In this document: in pieces, positions 15,594 to 24,978 of the stretch | Numbering within the stretch: position 1 is the stretch's first letter | Layout: every line of letters begins with the position of its first letter | Notes under the pieces: model-generated | Database searches by the model: none | Told to the model about the DNA's origin: nothing | Seen by the model: only the letters and a program-made list of their open reading frames with translations | Position numbers and translations under genes: made by a program | Assembly (NCBI GenBank): GCA_020633515.1 | Contig: JACKDM010000017.1 | Coordinates: 18,292 to 82,291, forward strand | Length of the DNA: 64,000 nucleotides | Origin: Myxococcales bacterium | GTDB taxonomy: Bacteria; Myxococcota; Bradymonadia; UBA7976; UBA1532 | Reading direction: 5' to 3'

Positions 15594-17780
15594 TTACAGC
15601 GGACGCCCCGCGCTCACGATCTCCAGCGCCTGCTCGATCGCCGGGTGCCGCGGCAGGTGGAAGCGCCCGCGCAGGAGCGTGTCGATCGCGCCGCTCGTCT
15701 CACCGCGCTTCTGGTGGACCCGAGCGAGGTCGATCCAGCCGTTGGGGTTCTTCGGGTCGAGCTCGCTGTAGCGCGTCAGATCGACCTCGGCCGCGGCGAG
15801 ATCACCCGCCGCGAGCCGCATCCGGCCGCGGATCCAGTACGGCAGCGGGAACTTCGGGTCGAGCTTCATCGCCTCTTCGAAGCGGGTGAGCGCGCCCGCC
15901 TTGTCGCCCTGCCGCAGCGCGAGCGTGCCCTGGTTGAACGGCGCCATCGCGTCGGCCCCGTCGCGCCGCTTCGCCTCGGCGAACCACCGCGCCGCCGCCT
16001 CGAGGTCGCCGCGCTGGATCGCGTTGTGCCCGCGGTTGTTGGCGGTGACCGCGGCCTCGGGCGCGAGCGCCTCGGCGGTCGCGTAGGCGGCCTCGGCGTC
16101 GTCGAAGCGGCCGGCGCGCTGCAAGAGGTTGGCGAGGTTGCCCCACGCCTTGCGGTTCTTCGGCTGCTTCGTCACCGCGTCGCGCAGCGCGGCCTCGGCG
16201 GCGGCGACCTCGCCGAGCGCTTCGAGGACCTCGGATTGTTCGAGCCGGTAGAGCACCGCCTTCGGGTCGCGCTCCTCGACCTCGGCGTAGGCCGCGCGCG
16301 CGCCGACGAGGTCGCCGAGGCCGGCGCGGACGTGGCCGAGCTCCTCCCAGGCGTCGGCGCGCTCGGGGCGGGCGGCGAGCGCGGCGGTGAGCTTCTTCTC
16401 GGCGATCGGGAGGTGCTCGGGCTTGCCGTGGAACCGCCAGATCCGGGCGTGGGCCATGCCGAGGCGCACCGCGGCGTCGCGGGGGTCGTCGCCCTCGCGG
16501 GTCTCGGCGAGCGCGTCGACGAGCTCGGTGGTGTGCGGGCGGGCGGGGGTCTCCTCGGGGCGCGGGTTCTTGCGGATGAAGTGGTCGGTGAAGGTGACGT
16601 GCGGGATGTCGCTCGTGCCGCCCTTGCGCATGTGGCACTCGGCGCAGGCGGCGTCGGGCGACATCCCGTGGGCCGAGCCGCAGTCCTGCGGCTGGTGGCA
16701 GCCGAGGCAGGCCGCGCGCTGGCTGCGGGCGTCGCTGGTGTGATGCGGGTCGTGGCACTTGGTGCAGCTCAGCGCGCCGCCGGACGCGGTGAAGCACTTG
16801 CTCAGCGAGAGGCGGTGGCCGTGGCTGGCGATGCCGAAGTCGGGGCCGCCGTCCTGCGCATACACGAAGATCGAGAGGTGGTCTTCGAGCGGGGTGCGCG
16901 GGTCGTAGGTGTCCCAGCGGCGGCCGGTGAGGATGACGCGATCCTCGCCGGTGAGGTGGCACTGCTGGCAGACGCGGAGCTGGCGCACCGGGGAGAGGCG
17001 GGCAGGATTGAGGATGCTCGGATCGGGCTGCCCGGCCGGCGGCGCGGTGCCGGCGAGGCGGGCGGCGACGTGCGCGGTGCCGTCGCCGTGGCAGCGACCG
17101 CAGGTGATGCCCTCGGCGAGCGGGGTCGCGTAGCCGGCGAGGGTCTCGTCGACCGCCGGGGTGAGGTCGTTGTGGCAGAAGAGGCAGATCGGCTTGACCG
17201 GGCGGTCGAAGCGGAAGTGCTTGGGGCCCTCGTAGCCGGGCGACATGTCCCAGATGCGGCGGCGGCTGTACCAGGTCAGCGGCAGCTCGACGACCTCGCC
17301 CTCGACGACGCCGAGGTAGCTGCGGGTGTGGTTGCCCGAGCCGACGACCCACTGCACCTCGAGCGCGCGGCGGTAGTCGGTGCCGGGCATCGTCTCCTCC
17401 TGCCACCAGCGGCCGTCGGCGTCGACGTAGGCGCGGTAGCGCAGCCCCGAGTGGGGGTGGGTGACGGTGGCCTTCTCGGGGGTGAAGTCCTCGATCGGGG
17501 GCCGCGCGGTGGGGCGGTAGAGGCTGCGCCCCATGCCGGTCTCGAGGAAGCCGTAGGTCTGGTCGGGGTGACAGTCGGCGCAGACCTCGGGGCCGGGTGG
17601 CGGCTTCGTCGGCGCGGCGGCGGCGACCGGCGCGGCGTCGACGGCGGCGTCGACGACGGCCCGCGCCGCGTCGGGCCGTCCCGCGTCGGCCGCGGGCTTC
17701 TCCGAGCGGCACCCCGCGAGCGCGGCGAGCGCGACGAGCGCCCACGCCGCCACCCAGAGCTTCGACCCCGATCCAGACAT
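15594..17780 (-). CDS. multiheme cytochrome c lipoprotein with C-terminal TPR array
   Basis: This is a 728-residue lipoprotein with lipobox LAGC (Cys about 22) and an Ala/Asp-rich linker. An N-terminal half (about 65-400) has seven CxxCH heme-binding motifs: CADCH, CLFCH, CGRCH, CQQCH, CTKCH, CLGCH and CAECH. The second half (about 415-725) is at least seven TPR units. The heme region resembles cytochrome c554/octaheme-like proteins that carry electrons in the periplasm or at the outer membrane. The TPR half probably docks partners. Start at 17780 is chosen because the signal peptide begins there. It is convergent with the sigma-factor gene and divergent from the MazG-like gene. The electron donor and acceptor are unknown, and no reductase gene lies beside it. 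Confidence 0.88.
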   Translation of the reverse strand: MSGSGSKLWVAAWALVALAALAGCRSEKPAADAGRPDAARAVVDAAVDAAPVAAAAPTKPPPGPEVCADCHPDQTYGFLETGMGRSLYRPTARPPIEDFTPEKATVTHPHSGLRYRAYVDADGRWWQEETMPGTDYRRALEVQWVVGSGNHTRSYLGVVEGEVVELPLTWYSRRRIWDMSPGYEGPKHFRFDRPVKPICLFCHNDLTPAVDETLAGYATPLAEGITCGRCHGDGTAHVAARLAGTAPPAGQPDPSILNPARLSPVRQLRVCQQCHLTGEDRVILTGRRWDTYDPRTPLEDHLSIFVYAQDGGPDFGIASHGHRLSLSKCFTASGGALSCTKCHDPHHTSDARSQRAACLGCHQPQDCGSAHGMSPDAACAECHMRKGGTSDIPHVTFTDHFIRKNPRPEETPARPHTTELVDALAETREGDDPRDAAVRLGMAHARIWRFHGKPEHLPIAEKKLTAALAARPERADAWEELGHVRAGLGDLVGARAAYAEVEERDPKAVLYRLEQSEVLEALGEVAAAEAALRDAVTKQPKNRKAWGNLANLLQRAGRFDDAEAAYATAEALAPEAAVTANNRGHNAIQRGDLEAAARWFAEAKRRDGADAMAPFNQGTLALRQGDKAGALTRFEEAMKLDPKFPLPYWIRGRMRLAAGDLAAAEVDLTRYSELDPKNPNGWIDLARVHQKRGETSGAIDTLLRGRFHLPRHPAIEQALEIVSAGRPL

Positions 17781-17934
17781 GCGCGTCCTCCTCGCCGCGG
17801 CGCGCGCGGCGACCGCATCATACCCCGCGCCGCCCGGGTGGCGCACCTCGGCGCAGCCTGCCCCGCCCCCTGGTGCCGATCGAGCGCTCGCGCTACTCTG
17901 GCGCCGTTTCCCGACGCCACCGCGGAGAGCCCCG

Positions 17935-18315
17935 ATGCACCCCTACGACCGCCTGCGCGACCGCCTCGCGGGCTTCGTCGCCGCCCGCGACTGGCAGCAG
18001 TTCCACAGCCCCAAGAACCTCGCCGCCTGCCTCTCCGTCGAGGCCGGCGAGCTGCTCGAGCTCTACATGTGGACCCGCGAAGGCGACGGCCCCCACCCGC
18101 CCGGCGCCGGCCCGCCCGACCCGCAGCGCGTCGAGGACGAGGCCGCCGACGTCCTCATCAGCCTCCTCAACCTCGCCGCCGCGCTCGACCTCGACCTGCC
18201 CGCCGCCGCGATGCGCAAGCTCGACCGCCTCGAAGACAAGTACCCCGTCGCCCACGCCCGCGGGAACGCGCTCCGCGGCGAGGTGCACGCCGCGCGCATC
18301 CGTCGGCCGGACTAG
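17935..18315 (+). CDS. MazG-like nucleotide pyrophosphohydrolase
   Basis: This 126-residue protein is of the short all-alpha NTP pyrophosphatase type (RS21-C6/dCTPase-like). Visible features are HSPKNLAACLSVEAGELLEL, with the E-x2-E pair of the metal-binding helix, and EDEAADVLISLLNLA with the second E-x3-D pair. The C-terminal helix ends KLDRLEDKYP, as in this family. These enzymes hydrolyse non-canonical or surplus dNTPs to monophosphates and clean the nucleotide pool. CGGAGAG precedes the ATG at 17935. It is divergent from the cytochrome gene, and the following lipoprotein gene starts 64 bases later in the same direction. Confidence 0.9.
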   Translation: MHPYDRLRDRLAGFVAARDWQQFHSPKNLAACLSVEAGELLELYMWTREGDGPHPPGAGPPDPQRVEDEAADVLISLLNLAAALDLDLPAAAMRKLDRLEDKYPVAHARGNALRGEVHAARIRRPD

Positions 18316-18379
18316 AAGTTTCGCCCCCGGCCCCCGTCGGCCCGCCCGACCCGCAGACGACCCTCTGGAGGAACCCGCG

Positions 18380-19180
18380 ATGGCCATCCGCAACGTGCTC
18401 GCCCTGCTCCTCGTCTCGACCGTCGGCGCCGGCTGCCCGCTCGTGCAAGAAGGCGACTCCGGCCCCGACATCCCCTTCGTGCCCACCGCCGAGCTGCGCC
18501 AGGTCGCGCTCACCGAGAAGCCGAGCTACGAGATCCTCGGCGCCCACTTCTGCCACGACTTCGCCGGCGGCAACCCGCTCCTCGGCGCCGGCTGCACCGG
18601 CTTCTTCGGCCGCGCCCCCGCCCGCGAGGCGCTCCGCTTCGGCTTCACCACCACCTTCTCGCTCCAGAACGACAACAGCTTCCCCGTGCCGCTCCTCGAG
18701 ATGCTGCTCGCGCTCGACGTCTTCGAAGGCACCGGCCAGTCGGCGCTCGGCGCGGTCTGCGTCTCGTTCTGCGAGGACCCCGCCGCCGGCTGCGAGCAGC
18801 CCGTCGACCCCTGCGTCGCCGACAACAACATCGACGGCCTCGACGACTTCGTGCCCGACATCGACGACCTCATCGGCCTCGCCGTCGGCGCGATCAACGG
18901 CGACGACCCCGACCTCGACCCGCTCGGCAACCTCGGGCTGCGCTACATCCCCGCCAACGGCGAGACCGAGACCGCGGTGCGCTTCGAGCTCGACATCGAC
19001 GCCATGCTCGGCCTCATCGGCGAGCTCGTCGACCAGTCGAGCGACGAGATCCTCGCCGGCGCCTCGCCCTCGTTCGACATCCCGTTCAAGGCCGAGGGCT
19101 CGCTCTTCTTCCAGCTCCCCGTGCTCGGCCGCAACGCGATCGACTACGGGCCCTTCGACGGCGCCTGGTCGCTCGACTGA
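18380..19180 (+). CDS. lipoprotein of unknown function
   Basis: This 266-residue lipoprotein has lipobox VGAGC (Cys at 19) and a ribosome binding site, TGGAGGA, 7 bases before the ATG. The mature protein has several Cys in pairs (HFCHDF, AGCTGFF, VCVSFCEDPAAGCEQP, DPCVAD), suggesting disulfides, and a long acidic middle part. The pattern LRFGFTTTFSLQNDNSFPVP, and strands ending SLFFQLPVLG, recall LEA14/WHy-like beta-sandwich proteins that bind in the envelope, but the match is weak. I do not recognise the family. It ends 12 bases before the MATE transporter start, so it may be co-transcribed with it. Confidence 0.75.
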   Translation: MAIRNVLALLLVSTVGAGCPLVQEGDSGPDIPFVPTAELRQVALTEKPSYEILGAHFCHDFAGGNPLLGAGCTGFFGRAPAREALRFGFTTTFSLQNDNSFPVPLLEMLLALDVFEGTGQSALGAVCVSFCEDPAAGCEQPVDPCVADNNIDGLDDFVPDIDDLIGLAVGAINGDDPDLDPLGNLGLRYIPANGETETAVRFELDIDAMLGLIGELVDQSSDEILAGASPSFDIPFKAEGSLFFQLPVLGRNAIDYGPFDGAWSLD

Positions 19181-19192
19181 GACTGCGCCGCG

Positions 19193-20590
19193 TTGCCCAC
19201 CCCCGCCCACGGCTCGCTGACCACCGGCAACCCGATCCGCCCGCTGTTGCGGCTCGCGGCGCCGTTCCTCGCCGGCAACCTGCTCAACCTCGTCGTGCTG
19301 CTCGTCGACCGGCTCTGGGTCGGCGAGGTCGGCACCACCGCGCTCGCCGCGCTCGGGGTCGCGCACGTCGCGCTGATGGTGATGGGCACGGCGACGATGG
19401 GCATGGGCATCGGTACGCTGGCCGGCGTCGCGCGCCACGTCGGCCGCGGCGACGGCGCGCTCGCGGGGCGCTACTACGGGCGGGGCATGCTGCTCGCGGT
19501 CGGCTTCGGGGTCGCGTTCGCCGCGCTCGCGTTCGTGCTGCCGGCGGCGCTGATGCGGTTCATGGGCGCCGACGCCGCGCTCGCCGCGCCGGCCGCCGAC
19601 TACCTGCGGGTGAGCATGTGGGGGCTGCTCTTCCAGGCGCCGATGTTCGTGCAGAACTTCGCGCTGCAAGGCGCCGGCGAGGGGCGCGCGGCGCTGCTCG
19701 TCTCGACGGTCGCGCCGGTCGTCAACGCCGTGCTCGACCCGCTCTTCATCTTCGGGCTCGGCCTCGGCGTCGAGGGCGCGGCGTGGGCGAGCAACGTCGC
19801 CTATGCCATGGGCCTCGCGACCGGCGCCTGGCTCATCGCCCGCGCCGGGCTGCGGCTCACCGTCACCCGCGCCAGCTTCACCCGCGGCGCCGGCAGCACC
19901 CGCGCGATCCTCCGCGTCGGCCTGCCCGGCACCCTCGAACAGCTCGTGCGCACGCTCGCCGCCTTCTCGCTCGTCAAGGTCCTCACCCCGTTCGGCGAGA
20001 CGGTGCTCTCCGCCTACACCGCCGCGATGGTGCTCGCCATGGCGCTCGTCTTCCCCGGCCTCGCCATCGGACAGGCCGCCGCGAGCCTCATGGGCCAGAA
20101 CCTCGGCGTCGGCGAGCCCCGCCGCGCCTGGCACACCGCCTGGCTCGCCGTGCTGCTCTACGGCGTGATGATCTCGGCCGCCGGCGTGCTCATCTACGTC
20201 TTCGCCGCCCCGCTCATCGCCGCGTTCGACGACAACCCGATCGTCGTCGCCGAGGGCGCCACGCTCTTGCGGGTGCAGGTCTTCTGCTACCCCGCGCTCG
20301 CCGTCGCGCTCGTGCTCAGCAAGGCGTTCGGCGGCGCCGGCAACACCCGGCCCGCGATGGTCAGCGCCATCATCGGCCACCTCGTCTGGCAGATCCCGGC
20401 CGCGTGGTACTTCGGGCAGCGCTACGGCCCGATCGGCGCCTACTGGGCGATGGCGTCGGCCTACGTGGTGCACGGCGCCCTTCAAGCGGTGCTCTTCGTG
20501 ACGCGCTTCCGCCCCGGCGGCCGGCTCGCGCAGGCGACGGTCGCGAACCACGCGGCCGAGGTCGCGACCCCGCTCGATCTTCAGGGTTGA
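19193..20590 (+). CDS. MATE-family multidrug/toxin exporter
   Basis: This 465-residue membrane protein has about 12 transmembrane helices in two similar halves, the normal length and topology of MATE (NorM/DinF) transporters. Family features include LRLAAPFLAGNLLNLVVLLV with DRLWVGEVG in the first helices, and a second-half repeat with LRVGLPGTLEQLVRTLAAFS and GQAAASLMGQNLGVGEPRRA. These proteins export organic cations or metabolites by sodium or proton antiport. The start is a TTG at 19193 shortly after the lipoprotein stop; no closer ATG or GTG preserves helix 1. The last 10 bases overlap the convergent oxidoreductase gene. Confidence 0.92.
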   Translation: MPTPAHGSLTTGNPIRPLLRLAAPFLAGNLLNLVVLLVDRLWVGEVGTTALAALGVAHVALMVMGTATMGMGIGTLAGVARHVGRGDGALAGRYYGRGMLLAVGFGVAFAALAFVLPAALMRFMGADAALAAPAADYLRVSMWGLLFQAPMFVQNFALQGAGEGRAALLVSTVAPVVNAVLDPLFIFGLGLGVEGAAWASNVAYAMGLATGAWLIARAGLRLTVTRASFTRGAGSTRAILRVGLPGTLEQLVRTLAAFSLVKVLTPFGETVLSAYTAAMVLAMALVFPGLAIGQAAASLMGQNLGVGEPRRAWHTAWLAVLLYGVMISAAGVLIYVFAAPLIAAFDDNPIVVAEGATLLRVQVFCYPALAVALVLSKAFGGAGNTRPAMVSAIIGHLVWQIPAAWYFGQRYGPIGAYWAMASAYVVHGALQAVLFVTRFRPGGRLAQATVANHAAEVATPLDLQG

Positions 20591-22110
20591 CGTTCGAGCG
20601 CGACGCCGGCCGCGTTCCAGCCGCACATGCCGTGCACGCCCGCGCCCGGGTGGGCGTAGCTCGACGCGAGGTAGACCCCGCGCACCGGCGTCGTGTAGCG
20701 GAAGTACGGGAACACCGGCCGCAGCACGAGCTGATTGCGCCAGTGGTTCGACCCGCCGCCGAGGTCGCCGCCGACGAGGTTGGGGTCGAACGCCTCCAGA
20801 TCGGGCGGGCTCACCGCGCGGCGGGCCAGGATCAGCGACCGGAACCCCGGCGCGTGCGCCTCGATCCGCGCCTCGACCCGATCGGCGAAGCGCTCGCGCG
20901 CCGCCGACCAGCCGCCCTCGACCCGCGGCGGGACGCGGCTGTAGGCCCACAGCGTGTGCTGCCCCGCCGGCGCGCGGCTCGGATCGGCGAGGCTCTGCTG
21001 GCCGACGACGAGGAACGGCGCCGCCGGGAGCGCGCCGCCGCGGACCTCGGCGGTGAAGCGGCGCAGGTCGTCGACGCTGTCGGCGACGTGCACGACCGCC
21101 GCGCGGCGGGCGTCGGCGCTCGACCAGGGGACCGGGCCGGCGAGCGCCCAGTCGAGCTTGAAGGTGCCCCACCCCCAGCGAAACCGCCGCATCGCGCGCC
21201 GGATCCGGGCGGGCACGGCGTCTTCGGGCAACAGCCGCAGCAAGAGCGCCGGCGCGCCGGTGTCGGCGAGGATGCGCCGGCTCTCGATCACCTCGCCGTC
21301 GGCGAGCACCACCGCGCGCGCCGCGCCGCCGTCGACCACGATCCGCTCGACCGCCGCGCTGAGCCGCACCGCGCCGCCCTTGGCCTCGAGCCGGCGGGCG
21401 AGCGCGGCGGTGATCGCGCCGGCGCCGCCGACCGGGACCGCGTTGCCGCCGGTGGCCGCGGTCGCGGCGAGCATGTAGCCGAGCGCGGCGCCGAAGGGGT
21501 CGTCGGGGCCGAGGTCGACGTGGAGCGCGAGGTCGCAGAAGAGGCGGCGGGCGGGCTCGGCGGTGAAGAGGCGGCGGCCGAGGCCGGCGGTGGTGCCGAG
21601 CGCGATGCGGGCGAGGCGCAGCAGTCCGAGCGGGCCGAGCGCGAGCTTGGCGCCGAGGCCGGGGAGGGGACCGAGCAGCGCGCGCATCAGCCGCGGCTCG
21701 CGGTCGCGGTGCCAGCGCAAGAGGTCGCGCCAGCGCTCGCCGTCGCGGCCGCCGAGGCTCGCCGCGGTCGCGTCGTCGTCGCGGTGGATGCTCGCGGCCG
21801 CGCCGCCGGGCGCCGGGTGGCAGCTCTCGATCGGCGCGTGCGCCCAGCCGAGCCCGTGCGCGGCGAGGTCGAGCGCGGCGAACGCGGGGCTCGCCTGGTT
21901 GAAGGGGAAGAAGCCGGCGCCGACGTCGTGCAAGAACCCGGCGCGGGTGCCGGCCGCGGCGCCGTCCTCGGTCGCGCAGGCGCCGCCGAGGCGGGTGGGG
22001 TGCTGCTCGCAGACGAGGACGCGGAGCCCGGCGTCGGCGAGGCGGTTGGCGGCGACGAGGCCGTTGGGGCCGGCGCCGATCACGAGCGCGTCCGGGTTTG
22101 CCGCGCTCAT
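20581..22110 (-). CDS. phytoene-dehydrogenase-like FAD oxidoreductase
   Basis: This 509-residue protein has the N-terminal dinucleotide-binding motif (about 8-36; VIGAGPNGLVAANRLADAG, ending at Glu of VCEQ) and the C-terminal FAD motif (HPGAGVHGMCGWNAAGVAL). It belongs to the CrtI/CrtN/retinol-saturase branch of flavin amine-oxidase-like enzymes. Residues 37-70 (GGACATED, then HDVGAGFFPF) match the substrate-side loop of that branch. Substrates in the branch are polyenes or lipids; which one applies is unknown, because no carotenoid genes are in the window. The ATG at 22110 gives the GxGxxG motif its usual place near the N-terminus. It lies downstream of iscX on the same strand, 116 bases away. 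Confidence 0.87.
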   Translation of the reverse strand: MSAANPDALVIGAGPNGLVAANRLADAGLRVLVCEQHPTRLGGACATEDGAAAGTRAGFLHDVGAGFFPFNQASPAFAALDLAAHGLGWAHAPIESCHPAPGGAAASIHRDDDATAASLGGRDGERWRDLLRWHRDREPRLMRALLGPLPGLGAKLALGPLGLLRLARIALGTTAGLGRRLFTAEPARRLFCDLALHVDLGPDDPFGAALGYMLAATAATGGNAVPVGGAGAITAALARRLEAKGGAVRLSAAVERIVVDGGAARAVVLADGEVIESRRILADTGAPALLLRLLPEDAVPARIRRAMRRFRWGWGTFKLDWALAGPVPWSSADARRAAVVHVADSVDDLRRFTAEVRGGALPAAPFLVVGQQSLADPSRAPAGQHTLWAYSRVPPRVEGGWSAARERFADRVEARIEAHAPGFRSLILARRAVSPPDLEAFDPNLVGGDLGGGSNHWRNQLVLRPVFPYFRYTTPVRGVYLASSYAHPGAGVHGMCGWNAAGVALERQP

Positions 22111-22226
22111 CCGGCCGCCCTTCGGGCGGGATCTCCGCCGCCTCGTCGAGCGCTGCGCGCCGGGAGAGGGCCGCTCGGCCGTTGCGTCGAGCAGCGCGCG
22201 CGACGGCTGGCCGGGCGCCGGCCGGC

Positions 22227-22439
22227 TCAGGTGTGGTCCTGCTTCCACTCGTCGAGCCACACCATCTGGATCGCCTCGAGGACCTTCTCGCCGCACCGCT
22301 CGGGGTCGTCGTCGAACTCCTCGATCTCGAGCACCCACCGCATCAGATCGGTGAAGCGCACCGAGAGCGGGTCCTTGTCGGGGAAGCGGTCGTAGAGGAT
22401 CTCGCCGATCGCGTGCACATCCTTCCACTTGAGTGACAC
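22227..22439 (-). CDS. iscX: IscX, small acidic Fe-S assembly protein
   Basis: This 70-residue acidic protein matches IscX along its whole length: LKWKDVHAIGEILYDRFPDK, then DPLSVRFTDL, EFDDDPERC, EAIQMVWLDEW. IscX (YfhJ) binds IscS at the site used by CyaY/frataxin and modulates cysteine desulfurase activity and iron delivery. It is the last gene of the isc operon, 17 bases after hscA. A GGAGG-like site (GAGGAGGGC) precedes the ATG. Its presence supports a proteobacterial-type ISC system. A short GC-rich inverted repeat near 22121-22137 downstream could end the operon transcript, but the signal is weak. Confidence 0.93.
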   Translation of the reverse strand: MSLKWKDVHAIGEILYDRFPDKDPLSVRFTDLMRWVLEIEEFDDDPERCGEKVLEAIQMVWLDEWKQDHT

Positions 22440-22456
22440 GGGCAGCCCTCCTCGGC

Positions 22457-24328
22457 TCAGTCGTGGGCGCCGCCGCCGACCGGGGCGTCGGCGAGCTCGG
22501 CTTCGAGTTGCTCGACCTCGACGTCGCGCAGCCCCTGCTTGAGCGCGCGCTCCATGCGGCGCTGCGCGAAGCCGGCGCTGATCTTGTCGAGGGTCTCGGT
22601 GAGGTCCTGGATCTTGCGGTGGTCGTCGCCGGCCATCGCGGCGTCGAGTTCGGCGACGACCTCGCCGATCGCGGCGGCCTCGTCGGCGGCGAGCAGGTCG
22701 GCGTCGGCGGCCATCGCCTTCTTGAGCGGCATCAGCACCCGCTCGGCCTCGACGCGGGCCTGCCGGAGGAAGCGCGCCATGACGTCATCCTCGGCGTGGT
22801 CGAGCGAGGCTTGCAGCATCGTCTCGACCTCGGCGTCGGTCAGCCCGTGGCTCGGCTCGACGGCGATGCTCTGCTCGACGCCGGTCGAGGTCTCGCGCGC
22901 CGAGACGCGGAGGATGCCGTCGGCGTCGACCTGGAAGGTGACCCGCACCCGCGAAGCACCCGCCGGCCGGGGCGGGATGCCGGTCAGCCGGAAGCGCGCG
23001 AGGCTGCGGCAGTCTTCGACCAGCTCGCGCTCGCCCTGCACGACGTGGATGTCCATCCCGGTCTGGCCGTCCTGGAAGGTCGTGAACTCCTGCGCGCGGC
23101 TGGCCGGGATCTGGCTGTTGCGGGGGATGATCTTCTCGGCGAGGCCGCCCATCGTCTCGAGGCCGAGCGAGAGCGGGGTGACGTCGAGCAACAGCACGTC
23201 GCCGTGGTCGAGCAGGCGCAGCTCGGAGTCGACGCTGAGCAGGTCGGCCTGACTGGCGGCGCCGAGCGCGACGACCTGGTCGGGGTCGATGTCGCCGAGC
23301 GGCTTCTGACCGAACAACTCCGCGACATAACGCTGCACGAACGGCGAGCGGGTGCTGCCGCCGACGAGGACGACGCCGTCGAGCTCGTCGGCGCGGAGCC
23401 CGGCGTCGTGCAGCGCGCGCTGGCAGGGCGCGGCGACGCGGTCGAGCACCGGGCGCACGAGCGTGGTGTACTGGTCGCGGCTGAGCGGGCGGCGGAAGAC
23501 CTCGCCGCCGGGCAGCGGGATCTCGGCCTGCACCTCGAAGCGCTCGGTGAGCGCGATCTTGGCGGCCTCGGCGGCGGCGACCGCGCGGCGGCGGAGCGAG
23601 GCGTCGAGGGTCGCGGGGTCGACGCCGGCCTCGGCGAGCAGCGCGAGCGCGACCTCGCGGTCGAAGTCGTCGCCGCCGAGGCGGGTGTCGCCGCCGGTCG
23701 CGAGGACCTCGAAGACGCCCTCGACGAGGTGCAGCACGCTGATGTCGAAGGTGCCGCCGCCGAGGTCGAAGACCGCGAAGCGGCCCTCGCGGCGCTTGTC
23801 GAGCCCGTAGGCGAGCGCGGCGGCGGTGGGCTCGTTGAGGAGGCGCATCACGTCGAGCCCGGCGAGGAGCCCGGCCTGCCGGGTCGCCTGCCGCTGGGTG
23901 TCGTCGAAGTAGGCGGGCACGGTGATGACCGCGCGGGTGACGTCGGCCCCGAGCGCGGCGCGGGCGCGCTCGCGCAGCGCGCGCAGGATCTCGGCCGAGA
24001 CCTCGACGGGGGTGTGCTTGCCGCCGCCGGCCTCGACGCGCAGCACCGGGCCGTCTTGCACGAGCGCGTAGGTCGACAGCCCCTCGGCGTCGGCCTCGGC
24101 CTTGGTGCGGCCCATCAGGCGCTTGACCGAGAGCAGCGTGTCGCGGGGGCGCTCGGCGGCGGCGGCGCGGGCGTCGTGGCCGACCTCGACCCGGCCGTCG
24201 TCGTGGTAGGCGACCGCCGAGGGCAACAGCACCCGCCCCTCGGCGTCGGGCAGCGCGCGCGGGCGGCCGTCTTCGACCACCGCGACGAGGCTGTTGGTGG
24301 TTCCGAGGTCGATGCCGATGGCCTTCAT
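22457..24328 (-). CDS. hscA: HscA, Hsp70-type chaperone for Fe-S assembly
   Basis: This 623-residue Hsp70 protein has [15 protein letters not shown] at the N-terminus (phosphate loop 1), [16 protein letters not shown] (phosphate loop 2) and [14 protein letters not shown] (adenosine motif). A linker [17 protein letters not shown] leads into the substrate-binding domain. Its length, and its place between hscB and iscX, identify it as HscA rather than DnaK. HscA with HscB binds the LPPVK loop of IscU and drives cluster transfer to apoproteins at the cost of ATP. The C-terminal lid is somewhat short. It lies 31 bases after hscB. The ATG at 24328 has an AGGAGACC ribosome binding site. Confidence 0.95.
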   Translation of the reverse strand: MKAIGIDLGTTNSLVAVVEDGRPRALPDAEGRVLLPSAVAYHDDGRVEVGHDARAAAAERPRDTLLSVKRLMGRTKAEADAEGLSTYALVQDGPVLRVEAGGGKHTPVEVSAEILRALRERARAALGADVTRAVITVPAYFDDTQRQATRQAGLLAGLDVMRLLNEPTAAALAYGLDKRREGRFAVFDLGGGTFDISVLHLVEGVFEVLATGGDTRLGGDDFDREVALALLAEAGVDPATLDASLRRRAVAAAEAAKIALTERFEVQAEIPLPGGEVFRRPLSRDQYTTLVRPVLDRVAAPCQRALHDAGLRADELDGVVLVGGSTRSPFVQRYVAELFGQKPLGDIDPDQVVALGAASQADLLSVDSELRLLDHGDVLLLDVTPLSLGLETMGGLAEKIIPRNSQIPASRAQEFTTFQDGQTGMDIHVVQGERELVEDCRSLARFRLTGIPPRPAGASRVRVTFQVDADGILRVSARETSTGVEQSIAVEPSHGLTDAEVETMLQASLDHAEDDVMARFLRQARVEAERVLMPLKKAMAADADLLAADEAAAIGEVVAELDAAMAGDDHRKIQDLTETLDKISAGFAQRRMERALKQGLRDVEVEQLEAELADAPVGGGAHD

Positions 24329-24359
24329 GACGGTCTCCTGGCTGCCGGGCGTGCGCGAC

Positions 24360-24965
24360 TTACTCGACGGCGTGCAGCTCTCGCAAGATGTTCTTGAGGT
24401 AGCGGAGCTGCGCGGCGAGCTGCGCGAGGCGGTCGAGATCGGCCGTCGTGCGCTCGCCCGGATCGTCGAGGCCCTGCCCGAGCGCGAGCAGCTTCTCTTC
24501 GTAGCGGCCGGCGATGTCGCGCTCGATGCGGCCGCGCTCGACGTGGGCGTCCTTGCCCGCGAGCTCGCCGATCGCCTCGCGCAGCTCGAAGACCTCCATC
24601 AAGAAGGCGGGGTCGAGGCGCAGCGTGCCCTCCTCGGCGGCGATGTCGCGGCCGTGCAGCGAGAGCAGGTAGTCGGCGCGGTCGACCGGGTCGCGCAGGA
24701 TCCGCACCGCGTCGTTGAGCGCGGTCGCGTGCCGCAGCGAATGCGCGCGCGCCGCCTCGCCCCGGCTGACGAAGCGGTCGGGGTGCAGCTTGCGCTGCAA
24801 GGCGCGGTGGGCGGCGGTGACCTGCTCGGGGTCCTGCTCGAAGCGGCGCTCGAGGCCGAGGCGCGCGAAGTGGTCGACGGTGGGATCGGGCGGCTGCAAG
24901 GCCCCGCACGCCGGGCAGAACAGCTCCCCGGCGGCGAGCTCGCCGCCGCAGTCAGCGCAGCTCAT
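24360..24965 (-). CDS. hscB: HscB co-chaperone with N-terminal four-cysteine zinc motif
   Basis: This 201-residue J-domain protein begins with a C-x2-C-x12-C-x2-C module (residues 3-21), which is absent from Escherichia coli HscB but known in eukaryotic HSC20. The J-domain follows (about 28-100), with the invariant HPD in RKLHPDRFV. The C-terminal domain (about 110-200) contains the three-helix bundle that binds IscU ([14 protein letters not shown]). HscB recruits IscU-cluster to HscA and stimulates its ATPase. The start at 24965 follows the IscA stop region by 13 bases and is the first ATG that keeps the Cys module. The metal is inferred to be zinc from the spacing. Confidence 0.93.
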   Translation of the reverse strand: MSCADCGGELAAGELFCPACGALQPPDPTVDHFARLGLERRFEQDPEQVTAAHRALQRKLHPDRFVSRGEAARAHSLRHATALNDAVRILRDPVDRADYLLSLHGRDIAAEEGTLRLDPAFLMEVFELREAIGELAGKDAHVERGRIERDIAGRYEEKLLALGQGLDDPGERTTADLDRLAQLAAQLRYLKNILRELHAVE

Positions 24966-24978
24966 GAGACGCCTTCGG

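Noticed and set aside
15645..19220. A long plus-strand open frame through the multiheme cytochrome gene and beyond
   Set aside because: The opposite strand has seven CxxCH motifs and TPRs. The antisense product is composition-driven and runs through three unrelated genes.
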